From assembly GCF_001428365.1 (NCBI RefSeq), contig NZ_LMSH01000001.1, positions 67,685-131,684 on the forward strand: DNA of 64,000 nt, written 5' to 3'. Origin of the DNA: Arthrobacter sp. Soil763 (GTDB taxonomy: Bacteria; Actinomycetota; Actinomycetes; Actinomycetales; Micrococcaceae). Below, piece after piece: positions 24,445-32,328 of the stretch. Under the pieces are notes generated by a model. It was not told the origin of the DNA. It did no database searches and worked only from the letters and a program-made list of their open reading frames with translations. The position numbers and the translations under genes were made by a program. Positions within the stretch are counted from its first letter, which is position 1. Each line of letters starts with the position of its first letter.

Positions 24445-25676
24445 GCCCCGGCCACCGACGACGCCCGCAACGCGTCGATCCGCTGTTGCCGGGACGCCGG
24501 CGAATCCAGGCTGTAGGCGCGGAAGTCGCCCAGGTCCGCCTTGATCCAAGCCTCCACCTCCGCGATCCGCTGCGTCACCGCCAGCGTGGGCGGGGTGAAC
24601 ATCCACGCCGCGACCTGTTCCCGGGCCGGGTCGTACTGCCACAGCCCGATGATCCGGCCGCGGTCAAGGATCGGGTGGTCAGGCAGGTCCGCCTGCAGCG
24701 CGAGCGAGCCCAGCACTTGCCGGTACTGGTCTTCCGCGGCCAGCAGTTCGGCCGCGTTCCGGCGCAGCAGCACCAGTGAGTCGGAGCCGGCCAGCAGCTG
24801 GATTTGTTCCTCGGCCGGTTCCTCGAAGTCAGCGAGGAGGCCTACGTCGTCGGGCAGCATCCAGAGCGGGTCTCCCCCGGCGCCGGTGGGAACCTCGACG
24901 GCGCCGACGGCGGCGAACGCGTCCTTGCTCTGCGCCACCGTGAAGCCGCTGAACCACTGGGACTGTTTGAAGGTGGCCCCGCCGGTCCAGCCGAGGTAGC
25001 GGCGGATCAGTTCCTCGCGGACCTCCTCGTCGCTGAGCGTGGCTGCCGGCAGCCCCCACGGCTCGTAGGCGTAGCGCTGCTGGTCCAGCCGCCCGTTCGC
25101 GGGGACCCGGCGGATCCTCCCGTCGGCCTGGAGGATGCCGAGGGCCGTGGGCAGGGTGGTGGCCGCGCCCTTTTTCCGGCCGTCCTCGCCCAGGCTGCGC
25201 ACGGAGTCGCCGAGTTCGTCCTTGAGCTGGCGCGGTTCCAGCGGCACCCCGGCCTCGGTGAGGGTGTGCAGTACTTGTTCTTCGAGCAGCGCGATCTCCC
25301 CGCGCTCCACGCCGAGCCGGCCGACCACCCGGAAGCCGGACTCGGCCGCGTCGCGTCCCAGCCGCAGCGCCCAGGCGAAGTCGTCGGCGCCCAGCACGTA
25401 GGTGCAGCCACGCGCCGTCGGAAGTTCCAGGATGCGGTGGGCCAGCACGTCGGCGTCCACCTGCGCCCGGCGGATGCCGGCCCGGGCGAACAAGGTGAGG
25501 TAGGGATTTGCGCCGCCGATGGAGCGCGCCCAGCCGGCCCGAGCGAAAACCTCTTCCGCGCCGCACCCGGCGAGCGAGCCGTCCAGGCCCTGGCGGTGCC
25601 AGGACCAGGCCCGCAGCCGCTCCGGCGTCAGGCTCTCGGCGGAAGGCAGCTGCACGGTGCTGGGCTCGGTCTTCAT
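24441..25676 (-). CDS. AlkZ/YcaQ-like winged-helix DNA-binding protein
   Basis: A 411-residue protein of the HTH_42 (AlkZ-like) family. It consists of tandem winged helices and a C-terminal beta region with ILDRGRIIGLWQYDP and LVLLRRNAAELLA. AlkZ members are DNA glycosylases that unhook interstrand crosslinks or protect producers of DNA-alkylating compounds; many actinobacterial paralogues are uncharacterised. The ATG at 25676 is six bases after CAGAAT, a weak -10. Whether the glycosylase active site is intact cannot be judged by eye. Confidence 0.8.
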   Translation of the reverse strand: MKTEPSTVQLPSAESLTPERLRAWSWHRQGLDGSLAGCGAEEVFARAGWARSIGGANPYLTLFARAGIRRAQVDADVLAHRILELPTARGCTYVLGADDFAWALRLGRDAAESGFRVVGRLGVERGEIALLEEQVLHTLTEAGVPLEPRQLKDELGDSVRSLGEDGRKKGAATTLPTALGILQADGRIRRVPANGRLDQQRYAYEPWGLPAATLSDEEVREELIRRYLGWTGGATFKQSQWFSGFTVAQSKDAFAAVGAVEVPTGAGGDPLWMLPDDVGLLADFEEPAEEQIQLLAGSDSLVLLRRNAAELLAAEDQYRQVLGSLALQADLPDHPILDRGRIIGLWQYDPAREQVAAWMFTPPTLAVTQRIAEVEAWIKADLGDFRAYSLDSPASRQQRIDALRASSVAGA

Positions 25677-25714
25677 GGGCTCATTCTGCACCCGCCCTGT
25701 CCAAGTCGCCCGTA

Positions 25715-26833
25715 TTAGTTGGCCGTGTGGGGTGGCAGGCCCGGCCGCTGCCGCGGGCCGGCGGGGCGGCCGAGGATGTCCAGGACGGCCCGCGCCGTGG
25801 CGTCCCAGCCGGGCAGGCGTCCGCGGGCGGCGTGGGCCGCGGCCCGCCAGGCGGCGCGGAGTGCGGGGTCGGTGAGCCAGCGGCGCAGCAGCGCGGCCAG
25901 GGGTGCGGGGTCCTCCCTCAGGTCGACGGCGGCACCCGGCACGGCCGGGGCGGCGGCGGTGCTGGTGTCGACAGATGTGCCGGGGGTTCCGGCGGCCAGC
26001 GCTTCGACGGCTCCCGTGCCGTCCCGGACGATCACCGGCACGCCGCGGGCCAGCGACTCGGTCACCACCAGACCGTACGTCTCGGACCGGGATACCAGCA
26101 GGCTGAGGTCCGCCGCGGACCATTCGGCGTCGAGGGCGGCGCCGCGCAGTTCCCCCGGGATCCGCACCCGTTCCGCCAGGCCGGGGCGTCCGGCCTGGCG
26201 GCGGAGCCGGGCGGCGTAACCGGGGTCTGCGGTGTCCGATCCGGCGAGCGTCGCCGTCCAGTCCAGGTCGGTGAGCTGGGCGAGTGCGGAGAGCAGGAGC
26301 TGCTGGTCCTTGTTGGGCAGCAGCGCGGCCAGGACTAGCAGGTGCGGCGGGGCCGAACCGGCCGCGGGGGCCGCCGGGTCGGTGCCAGGGACCGCGACGT
26401 GGATCCCGCCATCGGCGTCACGCAGGCCGTGGGCCGTCCGGAGCGCCGCCGCGGCGGTGTTGCTGGTGCAGATGACGCCGGCGGCGGCCCGGAGGGCGCG
26501 GCGTTCCAGGTCGGGATGCGCCGCCAGCGGCATGTGCAGCAGGATCCAGGCGGGCGTCCCAGCCGCGGCCGCCGCCTCCAGCTCCTCCGGCGCCCCGCAG
26601 GCCACCAGCCCGTCGACCAGGGTGACCCGGCCGGCGTCGGACGCGGTGAGCAGTCGGCGCAGCGCGCCCCGATCCGCCGGGCCGCCGACCGGCCAGCCGC
26701 CGTCGACGGGCAGGGTTTCGGTGGCGACGCCGAGCTGCGCGAGGGCGCGGAGCAGTGCGGCGTTGTAGGCGTTGCCGCCGGAGGTGTGGCGGACGTTGCC
26801 GGGCACCAGAAGCCGGACGCCGGGCGCTTCCAC
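25715..26833 (-). CDS. GT4-family glycosyltransferase
   Basis: A 372-residue GT-B enzyme. The N-terminal acceptor half begins VRLLVPGNVRHTSGGNAYN. The C-terminal nucleotide-sugar half has LLVLAALLPNKDQQLLL, VRIPGELRGAALDAEWSAADLSLL and the E-x7-E motif SRSETYGLVVTESLARGVPV. It probably moves a hexose from a nucleotide sugar. The GTG start is 7 bp after the stop of the PTPS-like gene and the third gene of an operon; the dehydrogenase and PTPS-like partners suggest it glycosylates the product they make. Donor and acceptor are unknown. Confidence 0.85.
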   Translation of the reverse strand: MEAPGVRLLVPGNVRHTSGGNAYNAALLRALAQLGVATETLPVDGGWPVGGPADRGALRRLLTASDAGRVTLVDGLVACGAPEELEAAAAAGTPAWILLHMPLAAHPDLERRALRAAAGVICTSNTAAAALRTAHGLRDADGGIHVAVPGTDPAAPAAGSAPPHLLVLAALLPNKDQQLLLSALAQLTDLDWTATLAGSDTADPGYAARLRRQAGRPGLAERVRIPGELRGAALDAEWSAADLSLLVSRSETYGLVVTESLARGVPVIVRDGTGAVEALAAGTPGTSVDTSTAAAPAVPGAAVDLREDPAPLAALLRRWLTDPALRAAWRAAAHAARGRLPGWDATARAVLDILGRPAGPRQRPGLPPHTAN

Positions 26834-26840
26834 GGTGCTG

Positions 26841-27239
26841 CTAGCCGGCGTCGAACTCGAGCGAGTAGCTGGCCCAGGCGTCGGGGGTTTCGCGCAGGGT
26901 GACGTCGAGGCTGGCAAGCGCGCGGCCGTCACTGCCGCCGCGGATCCGGCCGGCGACGGCGTCGGCGATGTACTGAGCGAGCGCTTCGGTGGTGCTGAGC
27001 TTGCCGGCGAAGTCCGGGTGCTCGTCGAGGTTCTTGTAGTTGAGGCCCGCCAGGACGTCGTCGAGCACCTCGCCTGCCTCACCGATGTCCAGCACGATCG
27101 CGTCCTCGTTCAGGGCGGGGCGGCGGAAGGTCACCTCCGTGACGAAGGTGGCCCCGTGCAGGCCCTGCGCCGGGCCGAAGGCGGGGCGGGGCAGGCTGTG
27201 GGCGATCATGAAATTACGGCGGACAGTCAGGCTGAACAC
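26841..27239 (-). CDS. Divergent 6-pyruvoyl-tetrahydropterin synthase / QueD-like protein
   Basis: A 132-residue T-fold protein of the PTPS/QueD family. The first zinc His is visible in NFMIAHSLPR. The canonical HGH reads LHGATF, so the third zinc His is lost, and the catalytic Cys that normally stands just before the HGH is absent (GPAQGLHG). Later motifs VLDIGEAGEVLDDVLAGLNYKNLDE and LSTTEALAQYI match the family. It is unlikely to be an ordinary QueD. The GTG start has GAGGT at 5-6 bases and lies 3 bp after the dehydrogenase gene. See the finding on this operon. Confidence 0.82.
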   Translation of the reverse strand: MFSLTVRRNFMIAHSLPRPAFGPAQGLHGATFVTEVTFRRPALNEDAIVLDIGEAGEVLDDVLAGLNYKNLDEHPDFAGKLSTTEALAQYIADAVAGRIRGGSDGRALASLDVTLRETPDAWASYSLEFDAG

Positions 27240-27242
27240 GGA

Positions 27243-28259
27243 TTACCTCGGGCTTTCGGTTGCGGGGACTTCGGGGTATTCGATGACGTGGCAGAGCGCG
27301 TCCAGGCTGCCGTCGGAGAGGCGCTGGACGACGTCGGGCAGCTCGCTGTACGCCGAGGCGCCGGTGAGGAACGTGTCGAAGACCGGGTCGGCCAGCAGCG
27401 AAACGGCCAGGTCCAGCCGGTCGGCGTTGGTGCGGCGGTGGCGGCGGGCGCGGGCGACGACGCCGACCTGGCTGGCGCGGATGGAGAGCCGGCGGGCGTG
27501 GAAGTCTTCGCCCAGCGGCAGGGTGACGGCGCGGTCCGCGTACCAGGACATCTCGATGATGTCGCCCTCGTCGCCCACGAGCTGCAGGGCACGCTGCAGT
27601 CCCGCCTGCGAGGCGGAGCAGTGGATCACGATGTCGCAGTCGTCCAGCGCGTCGTCGGGGTGGCAGAAGTCGACGCCGAGGGTGTCGGCGAAAGCGCGTT
27701 TGGCGGGGTCGACGTCGATTAGCTGCAGCCGACCCAGCGGGAACGTGGCCAGGAGCTTGGCGACCATGCCGCCGACCAGCCCGGCGCCGATGACGGCGAC
27801 CCGGTCGCCCAGGCGGGGCCCGGCCTCCCAGAGGGCGTTGACGGCGGTCTCCACGGTGCCGGTGAGGACGGCGCGGCGCGCGGGGACGCCCTCCGGCACC
27901 TTCGTGAGCGAGGCGACCGGCACGATGTAGCGGTCCTGGTGGGGATACAGGCAGAAGACGGTCTGGCCCTGCCACTCCGCGGGCCCCTGCTCGACGACGC
28001 CGACGGAGAGGTACCCGAACTTCACCGGCGACGGGAAGCTGCCCTCCTGGTGCGGCGCGGCCATATTCCCGGCGACGCACTCCGGCACGCGGGCGTTGTG
28101 TACCACCATCTCGGTGCCCTTGCTGATACCGGAGTAGAGCGTGCGCACGAGAGCTTCACCGGGGCCGGGCGCGGTCAGCTCTTCGCGCCGAAGTTCGCCC
28201 TGTTCCGGCCCTACGGTCCAGTAGGCGGTCGCGTGTCGTGTCTCGTTGTCATTACTCAT
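27243..28259 (-). CDS. MDR-superfamily dehydrogenase without the usual catalytic Cys
   Basis: A 338-residue medium-chain dehydrogenase. The NAD(P) fold is VAVIGAGLVGGMVAKLLATF (near 153-172). Where zinc alcohol dehydrogenases have the catalytic Cys and CGTD, this one reads LYSGISKGTEMVV, like BchC-type dehydrogenases, and no structural-zinc cysteine cluster is seen. It is first gene of the MDR-PTPS-GT4 operon (3-bp and 7-bp gaps). ATG at 28259; TAGATT lies ten bases upstream, so the leader is at most a few bases. The substrate is unknown. Confidence 0.83.
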   Translation of the reverse strand: MSNDNETRHATAYWTVGPEQGELRREELTAPGPGEALVRTLYSGISKGTEMVVHNARVPECVAGNMAAPHQEGSFPSPVKFGYLSVGVVEQGPAEWQGQTVFCLYPHQDRYIVPVASLTKVPEGVPARRAVLTGTVETAVNALWEAGPRLGDRVAVIGAGLVGGMVAKLLATFPLGRLQLIDVDPAKRAFADTLGVDFCHPDDALDDCDIVIHCSASQAGLQRALQLVGDEGDIIEMSWYADRAVTLPLGEDFHARRLSIRASQVGVVARARRHRRTNADRLDLAVSLLADPVFDTFLTGASAYSELPDVVQRLSDGSLDALCHVIEYPEVPATESPR

Positions 28260-28387
28260 CTTGCTTACGAATCTAGTGCCGGAGCCGGGCTGGATGAAAG
28301 CAGCCGGGCCGCGCGGGGCGCGGACTACGGCTGCGCCGACGGGCCGTTTTGGGGTTGAGCGACTTGCTCCGGTACCCTATTCAGGTT

Positions 28388-28474
28388 GGTGACGTGTCCG
28401 AGCGGCCGAAGGTGCAACACTCGAAATGTTGTTTGGTGTAAAAGCCAACGTGGGTTCAAATCCCACCGTCACCG
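28388..28474 (+). tRNA. tRNA-Ser (anticodon CGA)
   Basis: An 87-nt class II tRNA with long variable arm and no encoded CCA. Acceptor arms are GGTGACG and CGTCACC, discriminator G, anticodon stem CAACA/TGTTG with loop CTCGAAA (anticodon CGA at 28422-28424), and T-loop GGGTTCAAATCCC. The DNA immediately after it has an accessory character, so it may be an integration site. Confidence 0.97.
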
Positions 28475-28486
28475 CCAGATAGCGAG

Positions 28487-28522
28487 GCCCCTGCTTCCTT
28501 TGTTTACAAGGGAAGCAGGGGC
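28487..28522 (+). terminator. Terminator after tRNA-Ser
   Basis: GCCCCTGCTTCC pairs with GGAAGCAGGGGC, followed by TTTTGCTTT; it begins 12 bases after the tRNA. Confidence 0.92.
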
Positions 28523-28962
28523 TTTTGCTTTGCCCGTGGGGTGCAAACGCTGCGTGGCAGGGGCGGCGCGCCCGCGGCCGAAACTTGGAGAAGGCCGGCC
28601 CAACAGTCCCCACGCTCATCTCGCCAGTCACGCCTATCACGCGTAGGTTGATCGCCCGCCGCCGTTGCCCTTACCCTCGTAGTGAGGTCTTGCAGAGGGC
28701 CCTTCTTCGCGTTTTGTAGAGGAAATCCCCTGTGACCATCATTCTTTCCGGCACCGCAGCCGCCGAGTCGCATCCCTCCGCTGTCTCTATCCACCGACTT
28801 CGGGGCCGGCATGGCCTGGCGCGCCTGCGCTCAGCTCCTCCGCGCCCCTTTACCCTCTGCACCAGGCCACGGCACTGACTCCAGCCGACACCGCAAAGGC
28901 CCGCCCCGTACCGACCCGAGCCAGCGAGGCACGGCCGACCCGGCGAGGGGATCACTAGACCA

Positions 28963-29013
28963 CCGCGGGGATGGCCCACACGGAAACGGATTGGGGGTGG
29001 GCCATCCCCGCGG
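28963..29013. repeat. 17-bp perfect inverted repeat
   Basis: CCGCGGGGATGGCCCAC (28963-28979) and GTGGGCCATCCCCGCGG (28997-29013) with a 17-base loop. No T-tract; function unknown. Confidence 0.85.
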
Positions 29014-29073
29014 CGCACCTAAGCTCCGACGGCGCTGCTGTTGGTTCAGCCCTCGGGCGCCCCGGGCATGGAA

Positions 29074-29112
29074 GGGCCGGGCGGCTGTATTGGGGGATCA
29101 GCCGCCCGGCCC
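29074..29112. repeat. 14-bp perfect inverted repeat
   Basis: GGGCCGGGCGGCTG (29074-29087) and CAGCCGCCCGGCCC (29099-29112) with an 11-base loop; about 100 bp after the end of the PAS-ANTAR gene, for which it may be the terminator. Confidence 0.75.
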
Positions 29113-29216
29113 ACTTCCCATTATTTGGCATCTTCGACGCCCTTGTCCATGCTCCCCGGCCTAAATTTGCGGCCGGCGGCTCTTCGATGCGAGGGAAACG
29201 GCGTGCCGTACGCGGA

Positions 29217-29849
29217 TCACGGGTGAGCAGGAGCTGGGAGTCCAGCAAGGTGAGCGGCGGCCTTACCGCCTATCGCGGCGTGTACGAGGTCTTCAGCAAC
29301 TGTGTGGAGCTTGGCGTTGGTTCCTTGGCTCGCGGCGGCTAGGACCCGGAAGGCCCCTGGACCATCGACGCCCCTTAGCGCCATAACAATGCCTTTCGCC
29401 TGCTCAATGAGGTCCCTATGGGCATAGACGCGCTCGATCGCCTCGGAGGCCGCGTCCTGCGATTGGATGCGCAGGCTCTGGGTTACGTCCACCATGAAGC
29501 CCCGAACATCATCGACCTGCCCTGACGCTCCGGCTAGGGCCTGAATCGCTGAAAAGACACGCCGCTCCCTGCCACGGACATCGTGGATCCGGTGCAAGAG
29601 CGCCCCCTGTCCCCCACCCTTCAAGAGATCCACCCAGACCGAAAGGATGTGCTCCCGGTCCAGCGGATGCTTGTGGGCCATGAAGAGTTCGAAGGTGGGC
29701 ACCACCTCCCCCGGACGCAGCCCGTGGATGCCGAACAAGCCGTCCGACCACACCATGCCGCGCGAGGGGATATGGAATTCGAAGGTCCCGGACGGGCAAT
29801 TCGCGCCCGGACCGAGCGGAAAGAGATACGTATCAAGCTTCGACCACAT
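29217..29849 (-). CDS. PAS-ANTAR domain sensor/antiterminator protein
   Basis: A 210-residue protein. Residues about 15-125 form a PAS fold (GTFEFHIPSRGMVWSDGLFGI, RRVFSAIQALAGASGQVDDVRGF). Residues about 140-195 form an ANTAR domain (RVYAHRDLIEQAKGIVMALRGVD, then the three-helix end), which binds paired RNA hairpins and prevents termination. No membrane segment, so a soluble sensor is expected. The ATG has a strong GGAGGG site at 6 bases. It stands alone; the RNA target was not identified in the window. Such PAS-ANTAR proteins are common in Arthrobacter accessory DNA. Confidence 0.9.
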   Translation of the reverse strand: MWSKLDTYLFPLGPGANCPSGTFEFHIPSRGMVWSDGLFGIHGLRPGEVVPTFELFMAHKHPLDREHILSVWVDLLKGGGQGALLHRIHDVRGRERRVFSAIQALAGASGQVDDVRGFMVDVTQSLRIQSQDAASEAIERVYAHRDLIEQAKGIVMALRGVDGPGAFRVLAAASQGTNAKLHTVAEDLVHAAIGGKAAAHLAGLPAPAHP

Positions 29850-30174
29850 ATAAGCCCTCCGAAGTTCGGTCCCGCGGCCACAACGCAGGGCGTTCGTCCC
29901 GACGTCGTCTCAGGTCCTCGCGAAATCTACGACATTCGGGAGACCAGCCACAGAGTACTACGTCCTCCGGCGGCGGAGTCATGAGCGTTAACACGAAGGT
30001 CCGCCCCTGGTTCACGCCCCGGGCTGCCACCACACGGCCATGACTGGACGTGAAGCACCGACCGCCGTATGTTCGGAATTATCCGGCGGGGTTCCCTCAC
30101 CGGATACTCGCGCCGTCCGGTGCGAGCGCCACTGATGCAGCCCGGTGGACCTTTGATGCATAGAACGGCACGCC
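29850..30174. other. 325-bp intergenic region
   Basis: Control region between the divergent PAS-ANTAR gene and a small gene. No open frame with coding features, no strong hairpin; TAGAAC lies eight bases before the ATG at 30175. Confidence 0.4.
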
Positions 30175-30429
30175 ATGCCCACCTCACACATCGCCCGGTT
30201 CCTTCAGGAAGCAACTGTCCCCGACGACGCGGAACTGCCGCTCGGTCCGGACTGTCTCTATGGCCTCTACACAAGCTGGTGCATGCTGCACCAGATCAGC
30301 CCCCTGGACGACCTCCAGTTCCGCGACATTCTTCAGCAACACGGCGTCAACCCGGAGAACTTCCGACGACGCATTACCGGCCCCGCGGCCACGGACTACA
30401 TACTCGCCAGCTACCCAGCTGCCATCTGA
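30175..30429 (+). CDS. Small hypothetical protein, 84 aa
   Basis: Function not recognised. Acidic and soluble; the segment LYGLYTSWCMLHQISPLDDLQFRD resembles the LYxxYxxWC motif near the C-terminus of phage and plasmid primases of the P4/D5 type, and HGVNPENFRRRI resembles the small winged-helix that follows it. It could therefore be a stand-alone DNA-binding module of mobile-element origin. Coding bias is good but no clear ribosome site is seen. Confidence 0.55.
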   Translation: MPTSHIARFLQEATVPDDAELPLGPDCLYGLYTSWCMLHQISPLDDLQFRDILQQHGVNPENFRRRITGPAATDYILASYPAAI

Positions 30430-30512
30430 CCACTGAGCCCCCGCAAGCTCCGCGGTCGCAGTCATCGACGTGGACAACCACGAGCGGCGTCTTGGCCGAA
30501 CGCCAGCCCCCT

Positions 30513-31070
30513 CTAAATCCAGTAGGTCGGGTACCTGGCTCCGCGCAGTCGGGATTGGAGAACTCCGAAACCCACCAGGACAGAGGCGGCGATAACGGAG
30601 CAGACGACGAAGGATATTTGATCCGCCGTGGCCATGGTCGCGATGACGGCCGTGGCGGCAGCCGGCGAATGCGGCATCCGTAACAACAGTGTGGCCCCCA
30701 CTGCCAGGCCGCCCGCTATCGCGGCTGCCCAGATGGAGTGGCTAAGAAGCCCGGTGGCGGCGCCCAGGGTAGCGGCGATGAAATGTCCTCCGATCACGCT
30801 TCTGGGCTGTGACAGCGGCGACTGCGGGGCCGCTGCAACGAGCGCCATGGATGCGGCCATCGGTGGGATAAGCAGAAGGTGGCCTGACACCTCGCCCAAA
30901 GCCACGAGGAGAACAAGCGCTGCGATGCTGGCGAAGGTCGTCAGCAGCAGTTTTACCGCCGGGACTCGCGGCGGAGCCGATGAGGCCTCACCCGGGAGGG
31001 CAGGGGCCTCGACGTTTGGACGCACAGGGGCGATGACGGACATGGATATTCCTGACGGGGCGATGGTCAT
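30513..31070 (-). CDS. HPP-family membrane protein
   Basis: A 185-residue protein with about five membrane helices after a 38-residue soluble start. The family signature is visible as IPPMAASMALVAAAPQSPLSQPRSVIGGHF and the later MPHSPAAATAVIA (usual HPP is HSP here). Plant and cyanobacterial members transport nitrite; bacterial roles are mostly unknown. It lies downstream of the amine-oxidation operon but is separated from it by a strong hairpin, so it is probably transcribed on its own. Confidence 0.82.
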   Translation of the reverse strand: MTIAPSGISMSVIAPVRPNVEAPALPGEASSAPPRVPAVKLLLTTFASIAALVLLVALGEVSGHLLLIPPMAASMALVAAAPQSPLSQPRSVIGGHFIAATLGAATGLLSHSIWAAAIAGGLAVGATLLLRMPHSPAAATAVIATMATADQISFVVCSVIAASVLVGFGVLQSRLRGARYPTYWI

Positions 31071-31103
31071 GGGTAATTCTTTAGGCCGGTGGAGTTCGAC
31101 TCG

Positions 31104-31168
31104 GAGAGCCGGCGGCAGGGTTCATGACGACGAGGGGTGGTCCCTCGTGCGGCCTGCCGCCGGCTCTC
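31104..31168 (-). terminator. Long hairpin at the end of the amine-oxidation operon
   Basis: GAGAGCCGGCGGCAGG (31104-31119) pairs perfectly with CCTGCCGCCGGCTCTC (31153-31168); inside, ACGAGGG and CCCTCGT add a second stem. It follows the dmmD-like stop by 57 bp and precedes the HPP start by 34 bp. No T-tract. Confidence 0.7.
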
Positions 31169-31224
31169 GTGGGTACTGCGAAGGTCGGTGCCCGCGCCTG
31201 AAACGGGCGCCGACTCCTGTGGCC

Positions 31225-32319
31225 CTACTCGCCGGTGGGCTGGATTCCTCCGGAAGCCCAGGGATAGCCCGTGGCCAAGGGAGCGCCGTCGTCGTGGTGT
31301 GACAGCCATTCGACGGCAGCTGCGTGGTAGCGGTGGAAGCCCTTGTAGTCGACGAGTTCCGGATCCAGGGACGCGAGGGCGCGGTGTATGCGTTTTGCCC
31401 AGTTGGGCGCGTACTGGACGAGCTCGGAGAGGCTGACGAGGTAGGTACGGACCGGGAAGACTATGGCGTTTGACCGGGGCAGGCGGTGCAGTGGCTGCAG
31501 TTCAATGCGCAGGTACACCTTCTCGCCCGCGTTCTCGCTGGTGACCGTCGTCCGGTCGGGCGCCCATTCGTGGAGGGTTTCCACTGATGTCTCCAGGCGG
31601 GGGTTGACGGTGAGCGACCAGTTGACGCGCCTGACGGGGTGGCCGGGCTTCATGCGCAGCAGGAACTTCAGCGCCCTGTCCAGGATGCCCATGTCGTGCA
31701 GCTTGGGAACCGGTCCGTGGAACTCGAAGAAGCTCATTCCGACGTTGAATTTCAGCGAATAGTCGGCCCGTTGGGTCGTCATGCCTGCGCCGATGACGAG
31801 GGTGTTGTCTTTCTCTTCAAGGACGACGAATTCGCCCTGCGCCTGCCGGGTGGCGTACTTCATCGGATCCATGGGCAGGGTCGACGGGTCCCCGAAGGTG
31901 AACGAGTCATCGATGTTCAGCAGGCGGTTCTGCCAGCGCCACTCGTTGCCGTCCTTGGTGAGGGTGAAGTGTTCCGGAAAATCCCTCGCGTAGGACTCGA
32001 AGATGAGCTCGAGCAGGTCCCACTGGGCTTCCATCATGTGCGGCAAGGCAAGGTAGTGAACACCTGGCATGTCGCGGAGCATCTGGGCGCGGTGGGCGCA
32101 TTCAGAGACGTAGTGTTCGTCGACGTCGAACGCGGCTTTGAGGGCCCCGTCTCCGGCCGGAACGTGCGGTTCCAGGTTCATGGAGTACATGTAGTCGTCG
32201 TCGGGGAAGGGGAAGGGGAGCCTCCGAACGCCCTCGGGGGAGTTCTTGAAGTTGTAGTTACCTTCGGGAGTGTAGGTTTCGTCTGTTTTGAAGGCCGTTG
32301 ATGCCGGTGATGCTGTCAC
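31225..32319 (-). CDS. Heme-dependent oxidative N-demethylase, dimethylamine monooxygenase catalytic subunit
   Basis: A 364-residue protein of the DUF3445/HDOD family. Conserved stretches are RRLPFPFPDDDYMYSMNLEP, MEAQWDLLELIFESYARDFP, LPMDPMKYATRQAQGEFVVL and RVNWSLTVNPRLE. Family members hold heme b in a PAS-like fold and oxidise dimethylamine (or similar secondary amines) to methylamine and formaldehyde with O2 and electrons from a reductase. Reductase and DmmA-like genes directly precede it in one operon, which strongly supports the call. The GTG start has AAGGA at about 8 bases. Formaldehyde-handling genes are not in this window. Confidence 0.88.
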   Translation of the reverse strand: MTASPASTAFKTDETYTPEGNYNFKNSPEGVRRLPFPFPDDDYMYSMNLEPHVPAGDGALKAAFDVDEHYVSECAHRAQMLRDMPGVHYLALPHMMEAQWDLLELIFESYARDFPEHFTLTKDGNEWRWQNRLLNIDDSFTFGDPSTLPMDPMKYATRQAQGEFVVLEEKDNTLVIGAGMTTQRADYSLKFNVGMSFFEFHGPVPKLHDMGILDRALKFLLRMKPGHPVRRVNWSLTVNPRLETSVETLHEWAPDRTTVTSENAGEKVYLRIELQPLHRLPRSNAIVFPVRTYLVSLSELVQYAPNWAKRIHRALASLDPELVDYKGFHRYHAAAVEWLSHHDDGAPLATGYPWASGGIQPTGE

Positions 32320-32328
32320 TGGTGGTCC

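Larger units (their letters stand above)
28523..29216. other. 694-bp gene-poor stretch downstream of tRNA-Ser
   Basis: Several short open frames exist on both strands but none has a ribosome site, third-position bias or a recognisable product, and two strong inverted repeats cut through them. I see no gene. It resembles the degraded border of an inserted segment. Confidence 0.5.

Noticed and set aside
28963..29112. ANTAR-type RNA target hairpins near the PAS-ANTAR gene
   Set aside because: ANTAR targets are paired stems with six-base loops; these stems have 17- and 11-base loops and lie after the gene.
28811..29164. 117-residue open frame downstream of tRNA-Ser
   Set aside because: Two strong inverted repeats run through it, there is no ribosome site, and its composition is not gene-like.
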